Assembly (NCBI GenBank): GCA_030630165.1
Contig: DAOVNN010000115.1
Coordinates: 1 to 8,489 of the forward strand
Reading direction: 5' to 3'
Source of the DNA: Candidatus Krumholzibacteriota bacterium
Lineage (GTDB): Bacteria; Krumholzibacteriota; Krumholzibacteriia; Krumholzibacteriales; Krumholzibacteriaceae
DNA length: 8,489 nucleotides
The notes under the pieces: generated by a model
Seen by the model: only the letters and a program-made list of their open reading frames with translations
The model's database searches: none
Told to the model about the DNA's origin: nothing
Shown here: positions 1 to 5,109 of the stretch, piece by piece
How positions within the stretch are numbered: position 1 is the first letter of the stretch
Layout of the letters: each line of letters begins with the position of its first letter
Made by a program: the position numbers and the translations under genes

Positions 1-226
1 CAGCTTTTGAGGTCGGTTCGAGTGTATAGGTTCCAGGCACATCGATGACTTCGGCCTTTTCATCGCCGAGTTTCATAAACCCTTTGGTGAACTCAACCGT
101 AGTTCCCGGATAGTTGGAAGCAATAACATGCGCTCCCGTAAGCCTGGAAAACACAACGCTTTTGCCGACATTAGGATTGCCCATCAAGAGCACTCTTCGG
201 ATTGTCCCGGAACTGCCATTCTTCAT
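1..226 (-). CDS. feoB: Ferrous iron transporter FeoB, N-terminal part (cut by window start)
   Basis: FeoB is the inner-membrane Fe(II) transporter, with an N-terminal GTPase domain followed by a membrane channel domain. Only the first 75 residues are visible, all from the G domain. The G1 P-loop is GNPNVGKS at residues 16-23, the G2 region is NYPGTT at 38-43 and the G3 motif is DVPG at 62-65. The residue after the P-loop Ser is Val rather than the usual Thr, and Ser-Arg-Leu-Thr-Gly follows. I have the impression that this variant occurs in a FeoB subgroup of anaerobes. The ATG at 226-224 overlaps the feoA stop codon as ATGA, so translation is probably coupled to feoA. The G4 motif and the membrane domain lie outside the window, so gene integrity cannot be judged. 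Confidence 0.95.
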   Translation of the reverse strand, partial: MKNGSSGTIRRVLLMGNPNVGKSVVFSRLTGAHVIASNYPGTTVEFTKGFMKLGDEKAEVIDVPGTYTLEPTSKA

Positions 227-462
227 GTCTTCACAATGACCTTTCTCGCAATGCCGAAGCCAAGGGCAATCTGGGTATTGCCCAGTTGAATAGTGATAGG
301 GCCTCTCCTGAGTTGTGATGAAATCTTGGTTATCGGAACACCCGGTCTCACACCCAGGGCTTCCAACCTCCTGGTCACACCATGCCCCCCGAGAATTTTA
401 TGAACAATCCCGCTTTCCCTCTTGTTCATTCGAGTCAAATTTGTGTTCTTGGCGACCAACAA
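223..462 (-). CDS. feoA: FeoA family ferrous iron transport protein
   Basis: FeoA is a small cytosolic SH3-like protein that assists FeoB in Fe(II) uptake. The 79 residues match the usual length of about 75-85. The core pattern is visible: a Gly-rich turn (ILGGHG, about 23-28), RRLEALGVRPG at 31-41, then alternating beta strands ending in the conserved ALGFGIARKVIV segment. The start is unusual. There are two consecutive TTG codons (462-460 and 459-457) behind AGGGAG at 471-466. The second TTG has the better spacing (6 nt). The first ATG in frame (429) has no ribosome binding site and would remove the first strand of the domain. The gene lies 27 nt after fur and overlaps feoB by 4 nt, so the three genes are very likely one operon. 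Confidence 0.93.
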   Translation of the reverse strand: MLVAKNTNLTRMNKRESGIVHKILGGHGVTRRLEALGVRPGVPITKISSQLRRGPITIQLGNTQIALGFGIARKVIVKT

Positions 463-465
463 TCA

Positions 466-471
466 CTCCCT
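466..471 (-). promoter_or_regulatory. Ribosome binding site deciding the feoA TTG start
   Basis: On the minus strand AGGGAG lies 3 nt before the first and 6 nt before the second of two tandem TTG codons. No comparable site precedes the downstream ATG at 429, so a TTG start is preferred. Confidence 0.6.
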
Positions 472-489
472 ATAATCCAGGATAATAAA

Positions 490-912
490 TCATTTCTTGC
501 ACCTGCTGCAGTACCCGTAGATCTCATACTTGTGGTCTGATATCTTGAAATTGTGTTTCTTTGCTACTTTCTCCTGAAGTTTCTCGATTCTGTCATTTGT
601 AAATTCAATGATCCTGCCGCATTTAATGCAGATCAGATGATCGTGATGCTTTCCTCTATGCACCAGCTCGAATCGGGTGACCTCCCCGCTGAATCGGCGT
701 TCCTCTGCCAGGCCCGCCTCCACGAGTAACTTCAATGTACGGTAGACGGTTGAGTAACCAATTCGCTTATCTTTCCTTTGGGCCGCGTGGTAAAGGTCTT
801 CAACGCTACAATGCGTGTCCAATCGCAGAAACAGATCAACGACAACTTCCCTCTGGTGGGTCGATTTCAGCCCTTTACTGCGAAGATAGTCTCGAAAGCT
901 CTTGTTCATCAT
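490..912 (-). CDS. fur: Fur family ferric uptake regulator
   Basis: This is an iron-responsive transcriptional repressor of 140 residues, a normal Fur length. The N-terminal winged helix spans about 5-80, with the recognition helix STVYRTLKLLVEAGLA at 54-69. The C-terminal dimerisation and metal domain has the HHDHLICIKCG segment at 89-99. The structural zinc Cys pairs are C95/C98 and C135/C138. Putative sensor-site ligands are H34, E82, H90, H92, H120 and H127, by comparison with classical Fur. Its position directly before feoA and feoB supports an Fe(II)-sensing role rather than Zur or PerR. The start is ATG ATG at 912-907, which gives the usual Fur N-terminus, but no clear Shine-Dalgarno sequence precedes it. 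A short leader ORF lies upstream in the same frame (listed separately). Codon use is A/T-rich compared with the genes to the right. Confidence 0.95.
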   Translation of the reverse strand: MMNKSFRDYLRSKGLKSTHQREVVVDLFLRLDTHCSVEDLYHAAQRKDKRIGYSTVYRTLKLLVEAGLAEERRFSGEVTRFELVHRGKHHDHLICIKCGRIIEFTNDRIEKLQEKVAKKHNFKISDHKYEIYGYCSRCKK

Positions 913-948
913 ATTTTTACCGTTACCGCTTATCTGTACAAGAATCCC

Positions 949-978
949 TTATTTGTAGAAACCTCTTGATTCACGCAT
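949..978 (-). CDS. Possible 9-codon leader ORF upstream of fur
   Basis: Reading the minus strand, AGGAG at 986-982 precedes an ATG at 978-976. Nine codons follow (product MRESRGFYK) and end in TAA at 951-949. The frame is the same as fur: 12 further sense codons lie between this TAA and the fur ATG at 912. The AGGAG-to-ATG gap is only 3 nt, which is short. The ORF sits about 34 nt after the predicted transcription start, and fur itself lacks a clear ribosome binding site. Reinitiation or coupling is therefore imaginable, as for the uof leader ORF before fur in Escherichia coli. It could equally be chance. Confidence 0.3.
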   Translation of the reverse strand: MRESRGFYK

Positions 979-992
979 GATCTCCTGCTCGT

Positions 993-1017
993 ATTGAAAA
1001 TGAAATTCAGTTTCAAT
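993..1017. promoter_or_regulatory. Candidate Fur box (operator) before fur-feoAB
   Basis: Two overlapping dyads are visible. ATTGAAA at 993-999 is matched perfectly by TTTCAAT at 1011-1017, with 11 nt between. Inside it, TGAAATT-C-AGTTTCA at 1001-1015 has the 7-1-7 layout of Fur boxes and agrees at 10 of 14 positions with the consensus TGATAATNATTATCA. The site lies immediately after the predicted -10 hexamer and covers the likely transcription start, a classic repression position. This suggests that Fur represses its own operon. Binding by Fur is inferred. Confidence 0.65.
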
Positions 1018-1018
1018 T

Positions 1019-1047
1019 AGTTTAATAAGAATCCGCTTTTCTGTCAA
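1019..1047 (-). promoter_or_regulatory. Sigma70-type promoter of the fur-feoA-feoB operon
   Basis: On the minus strand a perfect -35 hexamer TTGACA (1047-1042) is followed by a 17-nt spacer and a -10 hexamer TAAACT (1024-1019, 4 of 6 matches to TATAAT). The expected transcription start near 1012 lies in the candidate Fur box, and about 100 nt of leader remain before the fur ATG. Confidence 0.65.
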
Positions 1048-1084
1048 CTATTCATTTTCCTGGATCCAAAGCAGTTTTTTTCCT

Positions 1085-1120
1085 GTAAAAAAAGAGCCCG
1101 GGTCTCAGGCCCGGGCTCTT
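1085..1120 (-). terminator. Rho-independent terminator after the transketolase gene
   Basis: A perfect 11-bp stem joins AAGAGCCCGGG (1092-1102) to CCCGGGCTCTT (1110-1120) around a 7-nt loop. On the minus strand it is followed by seven T residues (1093-1087, shared with the end of the stem). It lies 27 nt after the transketolase stop codon, so it ends that transcript and insulates it from the fur operon promoter. Confidence 0.92.
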
Positions 1121-1146
1121 CGTCTGTCATGCTGCGATGCGGAGTC

Positions 1147-3498
1147 TTACTTTGCCGCCATGAAATCGGCGTACTCCTTGACCGCTTTCCACTGGCCCTC
1201 TCCGTGGAGTTCTGCCTCCTCGAAGACCTTGTGGGCCTGGCCGCTTCCGAGGTAGTGGCCCCTGCGGAATGCGTGCACCGTTCTGCGGCGCCCCTCTTCC
1301 GAGGTGACCCATCGCATCATCGTCGGAAGGGTGAGCCCGGTCATCCCCATCGCCTCGAGCGCGCATTCCTCGGGATAGATCTCATGCTGTTTCTCTACCG
1401 GCAGCATGTCGAAGAGCTCGGCGCTGGCGACGTAGAAGATGTTCATGTTGAGATCGGCCTCGATGATCCTCGGGAGGACCTCCTCGACGAATGTGTTGGT
1501 GATCCCGCTGCCCTGAAGGACGAGTGTGCCGTGGTACGGCTTCTTCGTCCGGTCGGCCTTGCGCATCGCGTAGACGCCAGTAACCGCTTCGGTAGCGGGC
1601 GGCATGCCGAGGGCGGCGCGGTCGAAGATCTTCTCGTTCGGGCGTGTCACGAACGGCGCGATGACCGCCGGCCTCTTCTTGAGGGCCGTAATGAGCATCG
1701 GGTACATCTCCTGCGGATCCCACGGCGTGAGCGTAATCAGGATACCCTGCGGGAAGTTCTCCTGCAGGAGCTGCAGCGCCTGGGGGTCGGCGTGGGTCGG
1801 TCCGTCCTCTCCCGTCTTCAGTCCGGCATGGGCGCAGACGAGAAGCCACGGGTTGAACGGCTCGCCGTTGTAATCGTGCTTCATCTGCTGGCCGATACCG
1901 TGGAGTCTCGCCGTGATGTGCTGCAGCGCGGCGATGAAGGCCCCGTAGGAAGAGCCCGCTCCTATGTGGCCGCCGTAGGTCGAGATGCCGGCCATGACCC
2001 CGCCCATCGCGTCCTCGCAGATCCCGCCGATCGAGAGGAGCCTCGCCCCGGGATTCGTTACGGCGTTGAAGAATCCCTCGGGGAACCCGTTCGCCGCCAT
2101 GTTGATGCTTGTTGATCCAATGAGGTCGGCCGAGGCGGCCAATATCGCCCCGCCGCTCTTCTTGTTGAGATAGCTGAGGGCTTCACCGAGGGCTGCGCGC
2201 AGCGTCTGCGAGCCGCCGACCTCGTAGGTCAGCTCCTCCGGTATGTCCGTTGCGGAGATCCCGTCGGCGTAGATGGCTTTGATATCGGGAGCGCCGTCGC
2301 GTACTTTTCTGCCGAGCTTCGTAAGATTCTCGTCCGCTTCCTTCAGGAGGTTGCCGAAGAAGGAGGCCAGCTCTGTGTTTGTTTCGAGGATCTTCCTGAT
2401 CTCCATCAGGTAATCGTAGAAGTTGCCCTCGATGCTTGTCGGGGTCTTGTCGGCGCACCATTCGGGGAACGCGACTCCGAACCTCTTCTCGAGCGGCTTG
2501 AGCGTATTGCGGAACTCCTCGGAACAGAAGTCGTGGCCCGCGCCGTGCGACTTGCGTCCCTCGATCCCGTACTTCCAGCCCTTGACCGTCCGGTAGATGA
2601 TGGCGGTCGGCTGAGTGTTGATGTTCTCCATCGCGTACTTCTGCGCGGCAAGGACCTGCGCGATATCATGGCCGTCCTCGACGGAGATGACGTTCCAGTC
2701 GTGCAGGTAGCAGAACTCGGCCGGCATCCACTGGACATATTCGCCCGGCTCCGCTCCGTCGCGGCATACGTGGTTCGAGTCGATCGACGCCTGGTTCCAG
2801 TCGACGTGCATTATGATGTTCCACATCTGCGCCGTGGCGGCGGTGGCCATCGCCTCGGCAACCCTGCCCGGTGTCATGCCGCCCTCGCCCTCGATGACGT
2901 GAAGGAAGGGGGCATCCTTGCCGTACATGTCCATCGCGCCGAACCCGAGGCCGAAGCTCGTCGTGACGCCGACGCCCGAGGCGCCGGTCGAAAGCATTAC
3001 GAACGGGGTCAGCGGGGTCGGGTGCCCGTCGAGGGGTTTGGCGTTGTATTTATTGAACAGGGGAGTCTCCTGTGTCGGGTTGCGGCGGAAGCCGAGAAGA
3101 TCCTCGAGCCTCAGCTGCCTCTCCGGCCCGGGGAGCATATCGGGATGGGATACGCGGAGGCACTCGTTTCTGAGCGCCCACATCGCGTAGAGGCCCATCG
3201 CTTTGTGGCCGGCCGCGTAGGAGATGATGTCCGCGTCCCTGCACTCGGGATCTCCCATGCGGTATTTCATTGCCGAGAACAGTACTCCCTCGACGATCTT
3301 TCCGGACGAGATGCTGCCGCCGGGATGTCCCGACTTCGGCACGAAGTTGTAAAGGATGCCGCACAGCGTCCTGTAGATCAGATCGAAATCATCGAACATC
3401 TTCACACGGTCCGCAGGAATACTTTTGGCCTCCTTGGGGCCGATCTCGGCGTAATATCCCCTGCGCGGGGCGAAGTCGAACTTTTTGGTGGAAGACAA
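1147..3498 (-). CDS. Divergent transketolase-family ThDP enzyme
   Basis: This 783-residue thiamine-diphosphate enzyme has transketolase architecture, with N-terminal pyrophosphate, central pyrimidine and C-terminal domains. Ordinary transketolases have about 660-680 residues. Visible motifs include SGHPGG (H58), AAGH (H98), GHP (H159), STGASGVG (170-177), SHGAGH (H318), SADL (S456), the catalytic Glu in GGICEDAMGG (E495) and GEDGPTH (563-569). Several active-site positions deviate. The Mg/ThDP GDG motif is GEG (204-206), paired with DWNQ (233-236). The usual REH around the catalytic Glu is CED. The Arg expected before ADG, which binds sugar phosphate, is replaced in LTPWDPQE (590-597). It may therefore not use the standard phosphorylated sugars, but the true substrate is unknown. 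The start is TTG at 3498, set by a perfect AGGAGG seven nt upstream. The gene is monocistronic, with its own promoter and terminator. Confidence 0.9.
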   Translation of the reverse strand: MSSTKKFDFAPRRGYYAEIGPKEAKSIPADRVKMFDDFDLIYRTLCGILYNFVPKSGHPGGSISSGKIVEGVLFSAMKYRMGDPECRDADIISYAAGHKAMGLYAMWALRNECLRVSHPDMLPGPERQLRLEDLLGFRRNPTQETPLFNKYNAKPLDGHPTPLTPFVMLSTGASGVGVTTSFGLGFGAMDMYGKDAPFLHVIEGEGGMTPGRVAEAMATAATAQMWNIIMHVDWNQASIDSNHVCRDGAEPGEYVQWMPAEFCYLHDWNVISVEDGHDIAQVLAAQKYAMENINTQPTAIIYRTVKGWKYGIEGRKSHGAGHDFCSEEFRNTLKPLEKRFGVAFPEWCADKTPTSIEGNFYDYLMEIRKILETNTELASFFGNLLKEADENLTKLGRKVRDGAPDIKAIYADGISATDIPEELTYEVGGSQTLRAALGEALSYLNKKSGGAILAASADLIGSTSINMAANGFPEGFFNAVTNPGARLLSIGGICEDAMGGVMAGISTYGGHIGAGSSYGAFIAALQHITARLHGIGQQMKHDYNGEPFNPWLLVCAHAGLKTGEDGPTHADPQALQLLQENFPQGILITLTPWDPQEMYPMLITALKKRPAVIAPFVTRPNEKIFDRAALGMPPATEAVTGVYAMRKADRTKKPYHGTLVLQGSGITNTFVEEVLPRIIEADLNMNIFYVASAELFDMLPVEKQHEIYPEECALEAMGMTGLTLPTMMRWVTSEEGRRRTVHAFRRGHYLGSGQAHKVFEEAELHGEGQWKAVKEYADFMAAK

Positions 3499-3505
3499 GT
3501 GCGAG

Positions 3506-3511
3506 CCTCCT
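3506..3511 (-). promoter_or_regulatory. Perfect ribosome binding site deciding the transketolase TTG start
   Basis: AGGAGG on the minus strand lies 7 nt before TTG at 3498-3496. There is no ATG nearby in frame, so the TTG start is well supported. Confidence 0.85.
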
Positions 3512-3561
3512 GTTCAGTGATTCGTTCAGCCGGCCCCGGCGAAAAGCCTTGCCGGCGGCGC

Positions 3562-3590
3562 ATTGATTCAAATATAAACGGGGAATCAAT
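3562..3590. promoter_or_regulatory. Perfect inverted repeat at the transketolase promoter, candidate operator
   Basis: ATTGATTC at 3562-3569 and GAATCAAT at 3583-3590 are perfect 8-bp inverted arms separated by 13 nt. The right arm touches the predicted -10 hexamer of the minus-strand promoter, and the centre lies just past the expected transcription start. Such a position suits a dimeric repressor. The regulator is unknown, and the arms differ from the candidate Fur box. Confidence 0.45.
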
Positions 3591-3617
3591 ATATATCATA
3601 CGGCTCGGCGTTGTCAA
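3588..3617 (-). promoter_or_regulatory. Sigma70-type promoter of the transketolase gene
   Basis: On the minus strand the perfect -35 hexamer TTGACA (3617-3612) is followed after 18 nt by TATATT (3593-3588, 5 of 6 matches), or after 16 nt by the overlapping TATATA. The leader to the TTG start would be about 80 nt. Confidence 0.65.
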
Positions 3618-3654
3618 CCATGTCGCTTTCCGGAAGACAGATATAACGCGGTCG

Positions 3655-3683
3655 TTGCAATCTGGCCCGAATCTCTTTATTCT
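3655..3683 (+). promoter_or_regulatory. Weak candidate promoter of the NAT-DUF4416 pair
   Basis: TTGCAA at 3655-3660 (4 of 6 matches to TTGACA) and TATTCT at 3678-3683 (4 of 6 matches to TATAAT) are separated by 17 nt. Transcription would start near 3690, which fits the TTG start at 3713 but leaves no leader for the GTG at 3689. This is a plausible but weak match. Confidence 0.3.
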
Positions 3684-3702
3684 GTAATGTGTTAAGCAAG
3701 GT

Positions 3703-3707
3703 GGGAG
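3703..3707 (+). promoter_or_regulatory. Ribosome binding site favouring the NAT TTG start
   Basis: GGGAG lies 5 nt before TTG at 3713-3715. The alternative GTG start at 3689 has only T-rich sequence before it and no ribosome binding site. Confidence 0.55.
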
Positions 3708-3712
3708 TAGAT

Positions 3713-4549
3713 TTGACAAAGAACGGCACAGGAGCGGAAAACATATTCTTCGGCCATTTCGGTATTGCCACCGGCGACCCCGATCTGGATCTGCTGACGG
3801 CCGTCGTCGCAGGCTATTCGCAGGTCCCGTATGAGAACGTGACGAAGATAATCCGCAAATTCAACGAGCCTGATCCTGTCCTTCGGCTGCGGGGACCCGA
3901 GGAGGTCATGAAGGGCTTCGTCGAGAGCCATACGGGAGGGACATGCTTCTCCCTGACATGGTGCCTCGGCGCGATCCTCTCTTCAGCGGGATACAAATGC
4001 TATCCTGCTATGGCGGACATGAAGAGAAGGAATATCCACTGCGCACTGATCGTCCGGATCGGAGGGAAGAAGTATCTCGTCGACCCGGGATATCTGCTGG
4101 GTGATCCGGTAGAGCTGACAGGGAACCCCGTTATCATCCCCACATCGTTCGGAAAGGTCGAGCTTCGGCCGAGAGGCGCGGCGAGCTACGACCTCTTCAC
4201 GATAGCGGGCGGCGAGAAGAGCTGGCGTTACAGGCTCAGGACGACGCCCGTCTCGAAGGCGATCTTCTTCAGGCACTGGCAGGCCTCGTTCGCATTGCCG
4301 ATGATGAACTCACTGCAGCTGACAAAACTGACGGAGGGCGGGCATCTCTACATCCGTGACCATCACCTCCGGCTTCGCCGCGGGGATATGAAGCTCAACG
4401 AGAACATACGCGCCGACCTCGAAAATAGAATAGAAGCCGAGTTCGGCATCCCCGGGGATATCACAGCCGAGGCGCGCAGGCTGATAGAAAGGATGAAGGA
4501 AGGATGGCGCATCCAAAAGCAGGCAGACCTGGTGAGGGCGCGCCGGTAA
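3713..4549 (+). CDS. Arylamine N-acetyltransferase-like protein (NAT superfamily)
   Basis: The protein resembles arylamine N-acetyltransferases, cytosolic enzymes that move an acetyl group from acetyl-CoA to an amine through a Cys-His-Asp triad. From the TTG start (278 residues, within the usual 260-290) the triad is C78 in GGTCF, H109 in NIHCAL and D124 in LVDPGY. The Cys-to-His gap is 31 residues and His-to-Asp is 15, close to known NATs. PYEN at about 39-42 corresponds to the conserved PFEN. The C-terminal third keeps the NAT-like strand pattern before an EFGI motif. An upstream GTG at 3689 would add eight residues but lacks a ribosome binding site. The gene overlaps the DUF4416 gene by 46 nt and is divergent from the transketolase gene. 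The substrate is unknown; related folds also serve as amide synthases, so acetylation of arylamines is not assured. Confidence 0.85.
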   Translation: MTKNGTGAENIFFGHFGIATGDPDLDLLTAVVAGYSQVPYENVTKIIRKFNEPDPVLRLRGPEEVMKGFVESHTGGTCFSLTWCLGAILSSAGYKCYPAMADMKRRNIHCALIVRIGGKKYLVDPGYLLGDPVELTGNPVIIPTSFGKVELRPRGAASYDLFTIAGGEKSWRYRLRTTPVSKAIFFRHWQASFALPMMNSLQLTKLTEGGHLYIRDHHLRLRRGDMKLNENIRADLENRIEAEFGIPGDITAEARRLIERMKEGWRIQKQADLVRARR

Positions 4550-5049
4550 AATTCTTCGCCGCGCTCCTTCTTGCTGAAGGCGTCGAGCCGCGGGCCGTGA
4601 TCGATGGTGGACTGAGCGATATCCTCGGCGAGGCCGACTTCATCGGACCTCCGCATCCATTTGACATGACCGACTATTATGAGGACGAGATGGGCCCGGC
4701 CATCAACAGGGTGATCGTATCATTCTCGAGGCTGGGGGAAGCACCTGGCCTGGTAGAAGTAAAACTCGATGTCGACCGGCTGGAAGAGAAACTTTCGGGC
4801 GAGGCCGGTCGCACGGTCAATATAGATCCGGGCTACATCGATTACTTCAAGGCGGTCCTCGCTTCCTTCAAGGAGGGGCCGCAGAAGATATACCTTGGCC
4901 ATGGAGTATACGCCGATCCTGTCCTGATGTTCGAGGACCACGAGTGGCGAACGCTCCCGTGGTCCTTCCCCGACTTCAGGGAGGGGCTCTACATGGAGGA
5001 GTTCGGAGAGATACGGCGTATTTACAAGGAGCAGCGCCGCGGGGGATGA
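4504..5049 (+). CDS. DUF4416 family protein
   Basis: I recognise a DUF4416 protein (181 residues, a normal length); the family has no established function. Family features are visible: PVKFFAALL near the N-terminus (14-22), TDYYEDEMG at 56-64, VNIDPGYI at 105-112, YLGHGVYAD at 130-138 and LPWSFPDFREG at 151-161. The many conserved Asp, Glu, Tyr and His residues could indicate an enzyme or a metal-binding protein, but that is conjecture. There is no signal peptide or membrane segment. The ATG at 4504 lies inside the end of the NAT gene in another frame, preceded by AAGGA. Its N-terminal residues match the usual spacing to the PVK motif, so I keep this start. The 46-nt overlap implies co-transcription and probably translational coupling with the NAT-like gene. 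Confidence 0.85.
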   Translation: MAHPKAGRPGEGAPVKFFAALLLAEGVEPRAVIDGGLSDILGEADFIGPPHPFDMTDYYEDEMGPAINRVIVSFSRLGEAPGLVEVKLDVDRLEEKLSGEAGRTVNIDPGYIDYFKAVLASFKEGPQKIYLGHGVYADPVLMFEDHEWRTLPWSFPDFREGLYMEEFGEIRRIYKEQRRGG

Positions 5050-5071
5050 TTACTTGCCCGCGCTCTTTTCT
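5038..5071 (+). terminator. Weak candidate Rho-independent terminator after the DUF4416 gene
   Basis: CGCGGG at 5038-5043 pairs with CCCGCG at 5057-5062 around a 13-nt loop and is followed by CTCTTTTCT. The stem is short but all G-C. It spans the DUF4416 stop codon and overlaps the -35 hexamer of the next promoter, so it may only attenuate readthrough. Confidence 0.35.
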
Positions 5072-5082
5072 GACGGTATAAT
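5054..5082 (+). promoter_or_regulatory. Sigma70-type promoter of the LytS-LytTR operon
   Basis: TTGCCC at 5054-5059 (4 of 6 matches to the -35 consensus) is followed after exactly 17 nt by a perfect TATAAT at 5077-5082. Transcription would begin near 5089, about 20 nt before the kinase start codon and just before its ribosome binding site. Confidence 0.65.
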
Positions 5083-5097
5083 CACTGAAAACTTTAC

Positions 5098-5102
5098 GGG
5101 AG
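5098..5102 (+). promoter_or_regulatory. Ribosome binding site deciding the sensor kinase TTG start
   Basis: GGGAG, continuing as GGGAGAG, lies 7 nt before TTG at 5110-5112. This supports TTG as the start codon. Confidence 0.65.
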
Positions 5103-5109
5103 AGCTCTT

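Noticed and set aside
735..980. Plus-strand open frames opposite fur
   Set aside because: They are antisense to a clear Fur protein, and the frame resembles nothing known.
1075..1093. T7 and A7 tracts facing each other left of the terminator, considered as a bidirectional terminator
   Set aside because: The A/T tracts would form only a weak A-T hairpin. The A7 tract is explained as the U-run of the minus-strand terminator, and no plus-strand gene ends here.
1129..2115. Long plus-strand open frame (328 codons) opposite the transketolase gene
   Set aside because: It is fully antisense to a gene with clear homology, resembles no family and is rich in Arg, Gly, Val and Leu, as expected of a GC-rich shadow frame.
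3540..3561. GC-rich CCGGC/GCCGG hairpin in the transketolase leader as a riboswitch or attenuator
   Set aside because: Only a 5-bp stem can be drawn, with no conserved riboswitch elements and no U-tract. In particular there is no TPP riboswitch pattern in this roughly 80-nt leader.
2533..3687. Long plus-strand open frame (384 codons) opposite the start of the transketolase gene
   Set aside because: It is a shadow frame crossing the transketolase promoter and leader, with no recognisable domain.
3689..3712. GTG at 3689 as the start of the NAT-like gene
   Set aside because: No ribosome binding site precedes it and the candidate promoter leaves no leader for it, whereas TTG at 3713 has GGGAG five nt upstream. 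It is kept only as an alternative.
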